This document shows positions 44,601 to 52,195 of a stretch of DNA of 64,000 nt, piece after piece. The translations under genes were made by a program, and so were the position numbers. Under the pieces are notes generated by a model. That model was not told the DNA's origin. It worked only from the letters and a program-made list of their open reading frames with translations, and made no database searches. Source of the DNA: Pedobacter sp. Leaf176. Lineage in GTDB: Bacteria; Bacteroidota; Bacteroidia; Sphingobacteriales; Sphingobacteriaceae. Location: positions 358,387-422,386 of the forward strand of contig NZ_LMPD01000003.1 in assembly GCF_001424305.1 (NCBI RefSeq), in the 5' to 3' direction. Each line of letters opens with the position of its first letter. Position 1 is the first letter of the stretch.

Positions 44601-44865
44601 AGCGGGCATAAGCATTGTGGTTTATTGGATAAGCCAGTAAACTGGGTCCGTCAACCAAATCCAGCCGGCAGGCTGGAATAAACCGAATATTTTTCCCCCT
44701 GGCTTCCATGTGCGCCCGCACAATTCCGGCCAATGAATTCCGATCGGTGATGGCAATCGCTGTGTAACCCAAAGCAACCGCCTGTTCTACAAGTTCGTGC
44801 GGATGTGAACCACCCCGCAAGAAGCTGAAGTTTGAAGTGACCTGTAATTCTGCGTATGCTGTCAT
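41662..44865 (-). CDS. dnaE2: Error-prone DNA polymerase III alpha (ImuC type)
   Basis: This 1067-residue C-family polymerase of the DnaE2/ImuC branch does mutagenic lesion bypass with ImuA and ImuB. The N-terminal PHP domain is [27 protein letters not shown]. The catalytic acidic residues are seen in [17 protein letters not shown]. The palm/thumb contains [10 protein letters not shown] and [12 protein letters not shown]. The tail has an OB fold ([29 protein letters not shown]). The [11 protein letters not shown] and [10 protein letters not shown] forms are typical of DnaE2. It starts 3 bp after imuB. Confidence 0.96.
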   Translation of the reverse strand: [1067 protein letters not shown]

Positions 44866-44868
44866 TTG

Positions 44869-46365
44869 TTAAGAAAAGTATCCATGTAAATACCAGGCTG
44901 GGCTATCACCATTATAAGGACCGGACCGAAACACCCAGTAACGCTGTCCATCGCTATCCTCCACAGCATAATAATCCCGGTGTTCGCCGTTATCCCGCCA
45001 CCATTCCCGTCCGATACGCTCTGGGCCATCGGCTTTAATAATGGTATGCCGCTTTTTTTTATATATAAACATTTTTGGTGGATTGTCTGGAACCAATGCC
45101 ATTACCTGAATGCGTTCGGGTATGGCAAGCAACCGGATTGGCCGCATTTGTACAGGCCATTTGGTTCCCGGTTCCTCCTTTAGTGAAGTGGCTAATTTAA
45201 CGGACTGCTCGGGCCAGTAATGTTCCGCAGGTAAATAACGCCCGATTGCAGCTGCACCAATTTTACCTGCCACCCGGTCGAGCAATTCTGCCAGTGCAGC
45301 ATCTTCCAGACCCTTGGCTTCTGCCCATAATTGTTCCTGAACCACATCTACATCCTCAACTTTAAGTGCTTCCAGTATAAAAAGATCGATGCCTAGGGCA
45401 GGTTCAATTTTTGCAATTTGTAAATTAAATAATTTACGCAAATGCTGGAGGTTTTGCGATCCCCGGTTTGTGGTAATGCCCACCTGCACTTTTCGCCCAT
45501 CTATGCGATGGCATTTAAGCACCGCTTTCCGCAGCCCTTTCCCTTCTGTTTTTAAACGAATGCATAAAGCAGACAATAGTTTTTCGATGGCGATTTCTAT
45601 CCCCAAAGCTGTACGTATTGGTTCGAGACAAGGCAAACGCTCTACATAAGGAACCGGTGGCACAAGAGGCACTAACTCTTCTTCTTTTTTACCCAAAGCC
45701 TGATCAATACGAAGCAATAGCATATTGCCAAACCTTCTGCGCAATACGGAAGCAGGTATGGAAATTAAATTACCAACCGTTCTAAAACCCAGTTTTTGCA
45801 ATCTTTCGAGTATATCCGGCTCAAGCCTTAATGCTGCCGGAGGCAATGTGGCTAATGCTTTTATTTGCATACCGCTTTCAACAATGGGGTTTGTTTTAGC
45901 ATAACGCGATATGGCCCAGGCTGCACCAGGTGTATCTGCAATCGCCGCCCTGGCATCAAAGCCGGAATTCCTTAATTTTAAAACGATTTCTTTCAGGTAA
46001 GTCCGTTCATCTACCCAAAGGTGGGCACAACCTGAAATGTTAAGCATAAGGCCATCGGGCAAATCAATTGCAACCACAGGCGTATAACGGATACACCATA
46101 AACCTAAAAGCCTTAATAATTTCGCTGATTTCCCGGGGGTATCATTAATTACCAGTAGTTCTGCTACCGCAGCCCGGGCGTCTGCTGCTGCCATACCAGT
46201 AAAAACACCTTGTTGTTCGGCTGCTGCACTGGAAGCTGTAACGATCATTTTGTTCTTGACTGTCGCCGCGAGCACAAAAGGTAATCCCTTCAAATCAGGC
46301 CGGCGAAGTGCCAGCCCATCCGTCAGCAAATGCCGGAACCATATGGCCATATACCTTTTCTGCAT
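44869..46365 (-). CDS. imuB: ImuB, inactive Y-family polymerase-like protein
   Basis: This 498-residue Y-family relative has the acidic catalytic residues missing. The usual DMD start motif reads AIWFRHLL and the SIDEAYLD motif reads MLNISGCAHLW. This is the hallmark of ImuB, which works as a scaffold for DnaE2 at the beta clamp. The fingers/thumb-like region (LERLQKLGFRTVGNLISIPASVLRRRFG) and a little-finger region are kept. It sits between imuA and dnaE2 with gaps of 3 bp each, so the three are one operon. Confidence 0.93.
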   Translation of the reverse strand: MQKRYMAIWFRHLLTDGLALRRPDLKGLPFVLAATVKNKMIVTASSAAAEQQGVFTGMAAADARAAVAELLVINDTPGKSAKLLRLLGLWCIRYTPVVAIDLPDGLMLNISGCAHLWVDERTYLKEIVLKLRNSGFDARAAIADTPGAAWAISRYAKTNPIVESGMQIKALATLPPAALRLEPDILERLQKLGFRTVGNLISIPASVLRRRFGNMLLLRIDQALGKKEEELVPLVPPVPYVERLPCLEPIRTALGIEIAIEKLLSALCIRLKTEGKGLRKAVLKCHRIDGRKVQVGITTNRGSQNLQHLRKLFNLQIAKIEPALGIDLFILEALKVEDVDVVQEQLWAEAKGLEDAALAELLDRVAGKIGAAAIGRYLPAEHYWPEQSVKLATSLKEEPGTKWPVQMRPIRLLAIPERIQVMALVPDNPPKMFIYKKKRHTIIKADGPERIGREWWRDNGEHRDYYAVEDSDGQRYWVFRSGPYNGDSPAWYLHGYFS

Positions 46366-46368
46366 TGA

Positions 46369-47088
46369 TCACCCTGCCTTTCTTTTTTCTTCCAGAACAA
46401 GGTGTTCAACAGGCATGAACCTGCCGTTATTCCATTCCAATACCCAGCTACCTGGTTTACCGTTGCGTACTTTTAATAAATTTACCTGCCAGCGGAAAAA
46501 GCCTAAACCTGGCAAGCCATTCAGATCCGCACTTGGCATTGGTTTTACCTGCCAGCGCGCTGTGCAAGCTGTCGCACTCAGCTTAGCAGTGGCATTTCGC
46601 AGCACAAAACAAGTTACCCGGCTTTGCTCAACAGTAAGCTGTAAACGCTGCGACTGCTTAAAATTAAGTTCCTGCACCTCACAGACAACTGCAGTTAATC
46701 CCGAACATTTCAAGGCTTCCTCCATCACCCAAAGGGCATCTTCATCTTTACTCAGGCTTATAAAAACCACCCGGTGCGGTTCTATACCGAATACCGTCAT
46801 TGCCGGGGCAAACAGGGGTTTTGCTTTACTAATCCAAACACAGATTCCATCCTGCTTCATCAGTGAGGATAAAATGCCAGTTACCAATCCTCCACCAGCA
46901 GCAGCCTGTTCAGCAGAATTGCAAATAAACTCATGTAACGCAGCAACCGGAAAAATACCGTTTGGAAAAGCGGACTCCACAGGACCAAGGCCAATCAAAT
47001 TGTGCAAACCGGCAAGCGGCGGGCGGTAACCCTCCATTTGCAAAATGTTTTGCCTAAGTTTTTGTATGATGTCTTTCTTGCTTTCCAT
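46369..47088 (-). CDS. imuA: ImuA-like RecA-related mutasome protein
   Basis: This 239-residue protein at the head of the ImuB-DnaE2 set has a RecA/SulA-like core (NGIFPVAALHEFICNSAEQAAAGGGLVTGILSSLM; CVWISKAKPLFAPAMTVFGI). The Walker A Gly/Lys motif of true RecA is absent, as in other ImuA proteins, so it probably binds partners rather than ATP strongly. The family modulates RecA and supports DnaE2-dependent mutagenesis. It follows the small 88-residue gene by 11 bp. Confidence 0.88.
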   Translation of the reverse strand: MESKKDIIQKLRQNILQMEGYRPPLAGLHNLIGLGPVESAFPNGIFPVAALHEFICNSAEQAAAGGGLVTGILSSLMKQDGICVWISKAKPLFAPAMTVFGIEPHRVVFISLSKDEDALWVMEEALKCSGLTAVVCEVQELNFKQSQRLQLTVEQSRVTCFVLRNATAKLSATACTARWQVKPMPSADLNGLPGLGFFRWQVNLLKVRNGKPGSWVLEWNNGRFMPVEHLVLEEKRKAG

Positions 47089-47099
47089 TTGTCATCAGA

Positions 47100-47366
47100 T
47101 CATAAATTGCGAATTGATAAACCATTCAACGAAAGCTGAAAACCTGAACTCATGGCATCAGTACGTGGTTTATAAACAAAATCTTCATTTAAAATCCTGT
47201 TGTGGTGAAGCCTGATGTAATCTGCGGGCTGTATTAATAAAGATGGCCTTTTGCCAGAGGCGTGGGATGCAGGTAAAAATTGTGACTTATAAATCACACC
47301 CTCCTGCTGAGAAAGTAATTCCTTTGCGTGCCTCCGGGTCAATTTTTGTCTTAATTTCATATCCAT
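47100..47366 (-). CDS. Small basic protein heading the mutasome operon
   Basis: I do not recognise this 88-residue protein. It is basic (MKLRQKLTRRHAKELLSQQEG) with a middle PSLLIQPADYIRLHHNRILNEDF and no signal or membrane segment. It lies 11 bp before imuA on the same strand and is very probably co-transcribed. Its own upstream region holds the palindrome at 47394-47414. In other bacteria the mutasome operon often starts with a LexA- or UmuD-type gene, but this protein lacks their motifs. Confidence 0.6.
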   Translation of the reverse strand: MDMKLRQKLTRRHAKELLSQQEGVIYKSQFLPASHASGKRPSLLIQPADYIRLHHNRILNEDFVYKPRTDAMSSGFQLSLNGLSIRNL

Positions 47367-47393
47367 ACAATTCCAATCTTTAAACTACAAAAT

Positions 47394-47414
47394 AATACTA
47401 AAAATATTAGTATT
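47394..47414 (-). promoter_or_regulatory. Palindromic operator candidate of the mutasome operon
   Basis: AATACTAA (47394-47401) and TTAGTATT (47407-47414) form a perfect 8-bp inverted repeat with a 5-nt centre. It lies 28-48 bp before the first gene of the imu operon. It could be the damage-response repressor site. Confidence 0.5.
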
Positions 47415-47563
47415 ACAAATATTAAAATAGATTTGTTGGATTTATCATTAAGAAATTATCTAACATTTTGATTCTTAATTAATTAAATTAATAATAATCA
47501 ACCCTTAAAAAACTAAATATTTTAGTAAACCCTTTAGTAGAGTTGCTTAAAAATCAGCGTGCA

Positions 47564-49264
47564 TCAACCTTTAAGCCAGAGTCTTTCATAAGCTTTTAAT
47601 TTCAATTTTCCTTTTGCCTCTAATCGCTGTTCACCAACAAGAACCTCTTCCTTACCTGTTAGGGGAATTTCTACTTCAATAGCTTTAGCACTGAAATTAT
47701 GAACAATAGTAATTTGTCCCGAGTGGGATTTGTATCGGATGGCAAAAACGGCGTCGTTTCTTAAATTTAACACCTCCCAGTCTGATGTGCCAATTTCAGG
47801 CAAGGATTTTCTTATTCTTATTAAGGATTTTATAAAATTCAGTAAAGATTTCCTATCCTTCAGTTCTGAAGCAACATTAACTTGATGGTATGCATAATCA
47901 CCCATCGATATCACCGGTCTTACAGTTTGCTTTGCCATGCTGAATCCTGCATTGTTCTTATTGTCCCATTGCATGGGCGTACGAACGGACAGCCTTTCCT
48001 GCAATGTCAAATCATCGCCCATTCCAATTTCTTCTCCATACCGTATAACGGCCGCACCTGGCAATGCATACAGGACACTGTATGCCATTTTTAATTGTTC
48101 GGGATTGTTAAGCATTGTTGCTAAACGACGCCTGATCCCACGATTGTACAGCTGCATATTTGGTTCGGGGCCAAATTTTTCATAGACTTTATTGCGCTGG
48201 GATTTCTTCAGCCTTCCTAAATCAATCTCATCATGGTTACGTAGAAAATAAGCCCACTGCGAAGTTTTTGGTTTTTGCCTGGTTTCATTCAACGCAGTGA
48301 TAAGCGTTGTTGTTTTTCCTTCGGCCATGGAATAAAACAGATACTGATTCACATAAAAATTGAACATCATTTGTAAACGGTCGCCATTTTTACCGAAGTA
48401 GTCGGTATTTTCTTCCGGGCTTACATTAGCTTCACCCAAAAGCAATGTTTCTTTATCAATCAATTTTGCACCTCTTACGATGGAATCCAGTACACCAAAC
48501 ATCTTTGCGGGGTCTGCCGCTCCAGATTCCGGCACATCGATAATGAAAGGAACCGCATCAAGCCTGAAACCATTTATTCCCTTTGCAGACCAGAATTGCA
48601 AAATCTTAATGGCTTCCTCCTGCACCTCCTTATTCTGATAATTCAGATCAGGTTGAAAATCATAAAACCGATGGAAGTAATATTGCTTTGCTATTTCATC
48701 ATAGGACCAGGATTGTGTTTGAAAACCTTCAAATACCATTCCTTTATCAAAATCTTTGGGTTTGGTTGCTGACCATACATATCTTGAACGGTATTTTCTA
48801 CTGCTGTCGGATCGTGCTTTTTTATACCAGGGATGATCTATAGACGTATGGTTAAGCACCATATCCATCACGATTTTCAATTTATGTTTCTTAGCTTCAG
48901 CTATAAAGTTATCAAAATCGGCCATGGTACCTAACCTTGGATCGATTCCATAATAATCAGTTACATCATAACCATCATCTCTATCAGGAGTAGGCTGAAA
49001 TGGCGAAAGCCATATTACATTAATTCCCAACGAATCCAGGTAAGGAAGTTTCTCGCTTAGCCCTTTAAAATCACCTATCCCATCGCCATCGCTATCTTTA
49101 AAGACATCGACATCAAGGTTATAGAAAATGCTATTGCGGTACCACTTATCCGGAACTGCTGCTGAAAAATCTTTAGCCCTTTGTTTGCAGCAGACTAAAC
49201 TTAGGGAAATGAAAAGGAATAATCTATGAATTAACAGGTATTTATTAAAATACTTAAGTTTCAT
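47564..49264 (-). CDS. TreS-like GH13 alpha-glucosyl enzyme, probable lipoprotein
   Basis: This 566-residue GH13 enzyme has catalytic residues in GFRLDAVPF (nucleophile Asp), LLGEANVSPE (acid/base Glu) and RNHDEIDL. The segments WYRNSIFYNLDVDVFKDSDGDGIGDF, YNRGIRRRLATMLNN and ERLSVRTPMQWDNKNNAGFS match trehalose synthase (maltose-trehalose isomerase). The N-terminus (FLFISLSLVCCKQ) looks like a lipoprotein signal, which is unusual because TreS normally works in the cytosol. An alpha-glucosidase role is the main alternative. It overlaps the upstream small secreted-protein gene by 11 bp. Confidence 0.85.
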   Translation of the reverse strand: MKLKYFNKYLLIHRLFLFISLSLVCCKQRAKDFSAAVPDKWYRNSIFYNLDVDVFKDSDGDGIGDFKGLSEKLPYLDSLGINVIWLSPFQPTPDRDDGYDVTDYYGIDPRLGTMADFDNFIAEAKKHKLKIVMDMVLNHTSIDHPWYKKARSDSSRKYRSRYVWSATKPKDFDKGMVFEGFQTQSWSYDEIAKQYYFHRFYDFQPDLNYQNKEVQEEAIKILQFWSAKGINGFRLDAVPFIIDVPESGAADPAKMFGVLDSIVRGAKLIDKETLLLGEANVSPEENTDYFGKNGDRLQMMFNFYVNQYLFYSMAEGKTTTLITALNETRQKPKTSQWAYFLRNHDEIDLGRLKKSQRNKVYEKFGPEPNMQLYNRGIRRRLATMLNNPEQLKMAYSVLYALPGAAVIRYGEEIGMGDDLTLQERLSVRTPMQWDNKNNAGFSMAKQTVRPVISMGDYAYHQVNVASELKDRKSLLNFIKSLIRIRKSLPEIGTSDWEVLNLRNDAVFAIRYKSHSGQITIVHNFSAKAIEVEIPLTGKEEVLVGEQRLEAKGKLKLKAYERLWLKG

Positions 49265-49526
49265 TTCTAAAAACTTTGTTATTGTTTTGCTTTAGCCTGG
49301 TTTTCTCTGGAGGTTTTCGTTTAGCGGAATCATTTTTTGATGGCTTGTTTTTTAAGCTATCCTGCTTTGGCCATTTATTGGATTTAGGATTGTACTTGAC
49401 TGGCTTTGGAACCGGCTTTTTAATCAGCGTATCATCAGTACTTCTTTGCCGGGTTCCCGTTGGTACCTGACTGAATGCAAAAGTGGAAAAGACTATTGCA
49501 AATAAAAAACAGAACAGCAATTTCAT
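49254..49526 (-). CDS. Small secreted basic protein
   Basis: I do not recognise this 90-residue protein. It has a clear signal peptide (MKLLFCFLFAIVFSTFAFSQ) followed by a Lys/Pro/Asn-rich, low-complexity tail (KKPVPKPVKYNPKSNKWPKQ). It is exported and probably unstructured. Its end overlaps the TreS-like gene, so the two are translated together. Confidence 0.65.
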   Translation of the reverse strand: MKLLFCFLFAIVFSTFAFSQVPTGTRQRSTDDTLIKKPVPKPVKYNPKSNKWPKQDSLKNKPSKNDSAKRKPPEKTRLKQNNNKVFRNET

Positions 49527-49661
49527 CTCAAAACATTTTAAGCGTCATGAATAATTGATATGCTAAGACTAGCAACAACTGCGGCCTGTTCTTACAACCA
49601 GCTTAAACCGCAGTTGGGCTTATTAAACCTTAGATATTCCTATAAAAGCATAGGCATACCA

Positions 49662-49877
49662 TTATCTACCTGAACCAGGTGTGTTCAGGCTATCTCTTTT
49701 ACTGCTATCAGCCATTGTTGTATCCTGCATAGTAGAATCCTGCATTGGTTCGGTAGCACTCATGGAACTCATACTTGTATCAGATCCTGTTGAATCCGCA
49801 CTGCCGGATTTAGAGTTTGAATTACAAGCCACTGCAATGGATACAAGCATACTTGCTAAAAAAAGGTACTTTTTCAT
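49662..49877 (-). CDS. Small Ser/Thr/Asp-rich lipoprotein
   Basis: The 71-residue product has a classic lipoprotein signal (LASMLVSIAVAC, Cys18). The body is built from repeated short units such as DSTMQDTTMADSS and is low-complexity. It may be a surface or periplasmic stress lipoprotein. A copy of the AAATACG[C/T]A motif lies about 102-110 bp upstream (49979-49987, minus strand), as for three other genes nearby. Confidence 0.7.
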   Translation of the reverse strand: MKKYLFLASMLVSIAVACNSNSKSGSADSTGSDTSMSSMSATEPMQDSTMQDTTMADSSKRDSLNTPGSGR

Positions 49878-49978
49878 CGTTTTTTAATTAAGAGTTTACC
49901 CTTAAAGAATGGTCTTTCGATTAAAAAAGTTTTAGGGTTTAATGATTCCATGATAAAACAGGTATTTATCATAACGCC

Positions 49979-49987
49979 TACGTATTT
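49979..49987 (-). promoter_or_regulatory. AAATACGTA motif, copy 1
   Basis: On the minus strand the context is GCGTTAAATACGTAGGCG. It lies about 110 bp before the Ser/Thr lipoprotein gene. It is one of four such sites at 95-110 bp before small genes in 49.6-51.8 kb. Confidence 0.45.
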
Positions 49988-50050
49988 AACGCATAGGTGC
50001 GTGATTTGCTTCAAAATTTATATCTGAGCCGGGATAAAACCACCAATGTT

Positions 50051-50314
50051 CTAGTTTTTCTTTACAGTATTAGGCATGTTTCCTGCATGACCGTCATTGC
50101 CTTTATCTGGGTCTGCCCTGGCTTCCTCCGAGCCAAAATCACCCTCTCCCACTTCACGACTCAAAAAACCGGCATCGCTTTTTACTTTATTAATTTCATT
50201 ATTGTCATTACTGCGATACCTTGGCACTTGGTTATCGGGCATATTGGTTCGTTCAGCACTATTTTCTGCTTGCGGATCGCCAAGATTTTCGTTTTTTTCA
50301 TTTTTAGTTTCCAT
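50051..50314 (-). CDS. Small hydrophilic acidic protein
   Basis: I do not recognise a family. The 87-residue product (METKNEKNENLGDPQAENSAER) is strongly hydrophilic, rich in Asn, Asp, Glu and Gly, and probably disordered, resembling small stress-induced proteins. ATG 50314 is chosen because the longer frame begins with TTG. The opposite-strand frame over this region is hydrophobic and compositionally less likely. Confidence 0.5.
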   Translation of the reverse strand: METKNEKNENLGDPQAENSAERTNMPDNQVPRYRSNDNNEINKVKSDAGFLSREVGEGDFGSEEARADPDKGNDGHAGNMPNTVKKN

Positions 50315-50489
50315 AGTCTTATATCTTTTAAAATATAACAACCTGTTTAGCTTAAGGTTTTAGTGATGTGAATTGAAAGCACTTCATAAATTTATAAACA
50401 CATCCCGGGTTGTCAGGCAAGTGGAGGAAATGCAAATGTTATCATGCGTTCATAACGGATGGATTATCTTTATTAAGTTAAAACTAAAA

Positions 50490-50498
50490 AAATACGCA
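50490..50498 (+). promoter_or_regulatory. AAATACGCA motif, copy 2
   Basis: The context is TAAAAAAATACGCAGTTG. It starts 95 bp before the hydrophilic protein gene at 50585. See the finding on the four-copy motif. Confidence 0.45.
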
Positions 50499-50584
50499 GT
50501 TGTTAATTAACTAAAGAGTCAGAATAGAAGACAGATAAATTATTGAAATTTTATGTCCATCTAAGATATAATGTATAAATAATT

Positions 50585-50818
50585 ATGGCACAAAAAAATA
50601 ACAATAGCGCTGATACCGATGATGCGCAGGAAAAACAAAACCAAAAGGCCTTAGGCAATACGGATGTAAGCAGTACAACAGGAGCTGATGAACTAAAAAG
50701 CACTCCGAAAATTACAGGTACTGGCTCCAATCCTCCTGCAGCTGCTCCTGAATCCCTAATTGTGCATGAAGATGAGGATGATGAAAACAGATATGAAAAT
50801 CATAAACCCGGGAATTAG
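50585..50818 (+). CDS. Small hydrophilic, probably disordered protein
   Basis: I do not recognise this 77-residue protein (MAQKNNNSADTDDAQEKQNQ...; ends EDEDDENRYENHKPGN). It has no hydrophobic core, signal or membrane segment. Low complexity and charge suggest an intrinsically disordered stress protein, similar in style to the gene at 50051-50314. An AAATACGCA motif lies 95 bp upstream. Confidence 0.55.
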   Translation: MAQKNNNSADTDDAQEKQNQKALGNTDVSSTTGADELKSTPKITGTGSNPPAAAPESLIVHEDEDDENRYENHKPGN

Positions 50819-50914
50819 AACTCATCAAAAAAGACATTATACTATTTAAATATAGCACCAACAGAAAGTAATTTTCTTCATTGCACAGGCATCTTAAATA
50901 ATTAAGGTTACGGA

Positions 50915-50923
50915 AAATACGTA
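50915..50923 (+). promoter_or_regulatory. AAATACGTA motif, copy 3
   Basis: The context is ACGGAAAATACGTAATCA. It starts 109 bp before the receiver gene at 51024. A related AAATACGAA lies at 50965-50973. Confidence 0.45.
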
Positions 50924-51023
50924 ATCATTGATTTAAACTACCTTTTTACAAGTAAAATGAATTCAAATACGAATAGATTTGCTAAATTCATTTATCTAAA
51001 ATTGAGCTTAGTAGTTTAAATTA

Positions 51024-51386
51024 ATGAAAATGTCGAAAATTCTTGTTCTCGATGATGATTTCAGCAATGCTGATGCAATCAAAACAGTCCTGGAAGATCA
51101 GGACTTCCTTGTAACCAGCATCAATCAGTCAGATGCCTTGAAAGAAACCATAAATAGCTTTAAGCCAGACCTTATTGTAATGGATATTTTACTTGACAAA
51201 GGAGATGGGCGTGAGTTATGCAACGAATTGAAAATTGATCGTCAGACAAAACATATTCCGGTTTTGCTGATTACCGCAATGCTTGAATCACAGGCCTCAA
51301 AAATACCTAATCTGGCAGACGATATTATTTTTAAACCCTTTAATTACAACGCACTTCAAGACAAGGTGACCAGGTTAATACATTAA
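51024..51386 (+). CDS. Single-domain response regulator
   Basis: This 120-residue lone receiver has the acidic pocket ILVLDDDFSN, acceptor Asp in LIVMDILLDKGDGRE, the switch Thr in LLITAM and Lys in IIFKPFNY. It has no output domain. ATG 51030 (MSKILVL) is an alternative start. It stands among small stress-type genes that share the AAATACG[C/T]A motif, so it may be part of a stress response. Confidence 0.88.
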   Translation: MKMSKILVLDDDFSNADAIKTVLEDQDFLVTSINQSDALKETINSFKPDLIVMDILLDKGDGRELCNELKIDRQTKHIPVLLITAMLESQASKIPNLADDIIFKPFNYNALQDKVTRLIH

Positions 51387-51494
51387 AATGCCAGGTAATG
51401 CGAGACTTTTTCATCTTAAGAACTTTTTAGTTCTATGATAATTCCTTCGTCTGCCGCTACATATCCCCAGTCTTAAATAAGGTTAGCCTACGGT

Positions 51495-51503
51495 AAATAC
51501 GCA
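51495..51503 (+). promoter_or_regulatory. AAATACGCA motif, copy 4
   Basis: The context is ACGGTAAATACGCATACA. It starts 101 bp before the small gene at 51596 and resembles copy 3 through the shared ACGG prefix. Confidence 0.45.
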
Positions 51504-51595
51504 TACATGCTACAAATCAGCAAGTAACTACCTGAAAATAAAAAAACTAAACCATTTTTTTTTCGCTTCGTTTTTTCAATAAAATAATAATAGAT

Positions 51596-51793
51596 ATGGA
51601 ACAAGAGAAAAGCAGTGCTCGAAGGGATCGGATCTCCATAGCAGAAAAAGCAATTGATGAAAGCCTACAGTATAAGCAACCTGAAAGCAATCAGGACCTG
51701 GCAAAAAAACTGTACAAACTCAGGGAAATAAAAGGAGAAATTTCCCCTTTGAAATGGAAGTCACCAACAAACGGAATAGCCGGTTTGTTGTAA
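51596..51793 (+). CDS. Small charged protein of unknown function
   Basis: I do not recognise this 65-residue protein. It is highly charged and probably helical (ISIAEKAIDESLQYKQPESNQDLAKKLYKLREIKG), with a short hydrophobic end (NGIAGLL). It has no signal peptide. It is followed at once by a strong terminator and preceded at 101 bp by an AAATACGCA motif, so it is likely a monocistronic real gene. Confidence 0.6.
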   Translation: MEQEKSSARRDRISIAEKAIDESLQYKQPESNQDLAKKLYKLREIKGEISPLKWKSPTNGIAGLL

Positions 51794-51801
51794 AATGACA
51801 T

Positions 51802-51833
51802 GCAGAACCAGCGGTCGAAACTGCTGGTTCTGC
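51802..51833 (+). terminator. Intrinsic terminator after the small charged-protein gene
   Basis: GCAGAACCAGC (51802-51812) pairs perfectly with GCTGGTTCTGC (51823-51833). TTTATTT follows. It lies 8 bp after the stop. The remaining bases to 52195 show nothing I can name. Confidence 0.9.
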
Positions 51834-52195
51834 TTTATTTACCAGGATAGCATTTTGGCGGTTAACTATTAAATTATTCCTTTCTGACCGAAGATGATAA
51901 AAGTCATGAGCAGGGAACAAATGCTTTTAAATTCCTGTATTAAAACCAGTATAATTCCGAAACGAAATCCATATTTAAGGTATTTAACCTATAAAATTTT
52001 TCAGATTAGCTATTGATTTCCTGAAATTATCCAAAATCGCTCTCAATTTGGATCAAGGATAAGATATAATTAAGTTATCCTTGGTGTATCGATTGCAAAC
52101 ACCCATTCATCCTTACCAAACTATGTTTAAAGCTTTCATCAAAACAACAACCACGCCCTATTTTTGAAAAAGGATTATCTTATATGAAATTCCTT

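Noticed and set aside
50097..50363. 88-codon plus-strand frame opposite the small hydrophilic gene
   Set aside because: It is a hydrophobic mirror of the hydrophilic minus-strand frame, with no signal or family; the minus strand is the better candidate.
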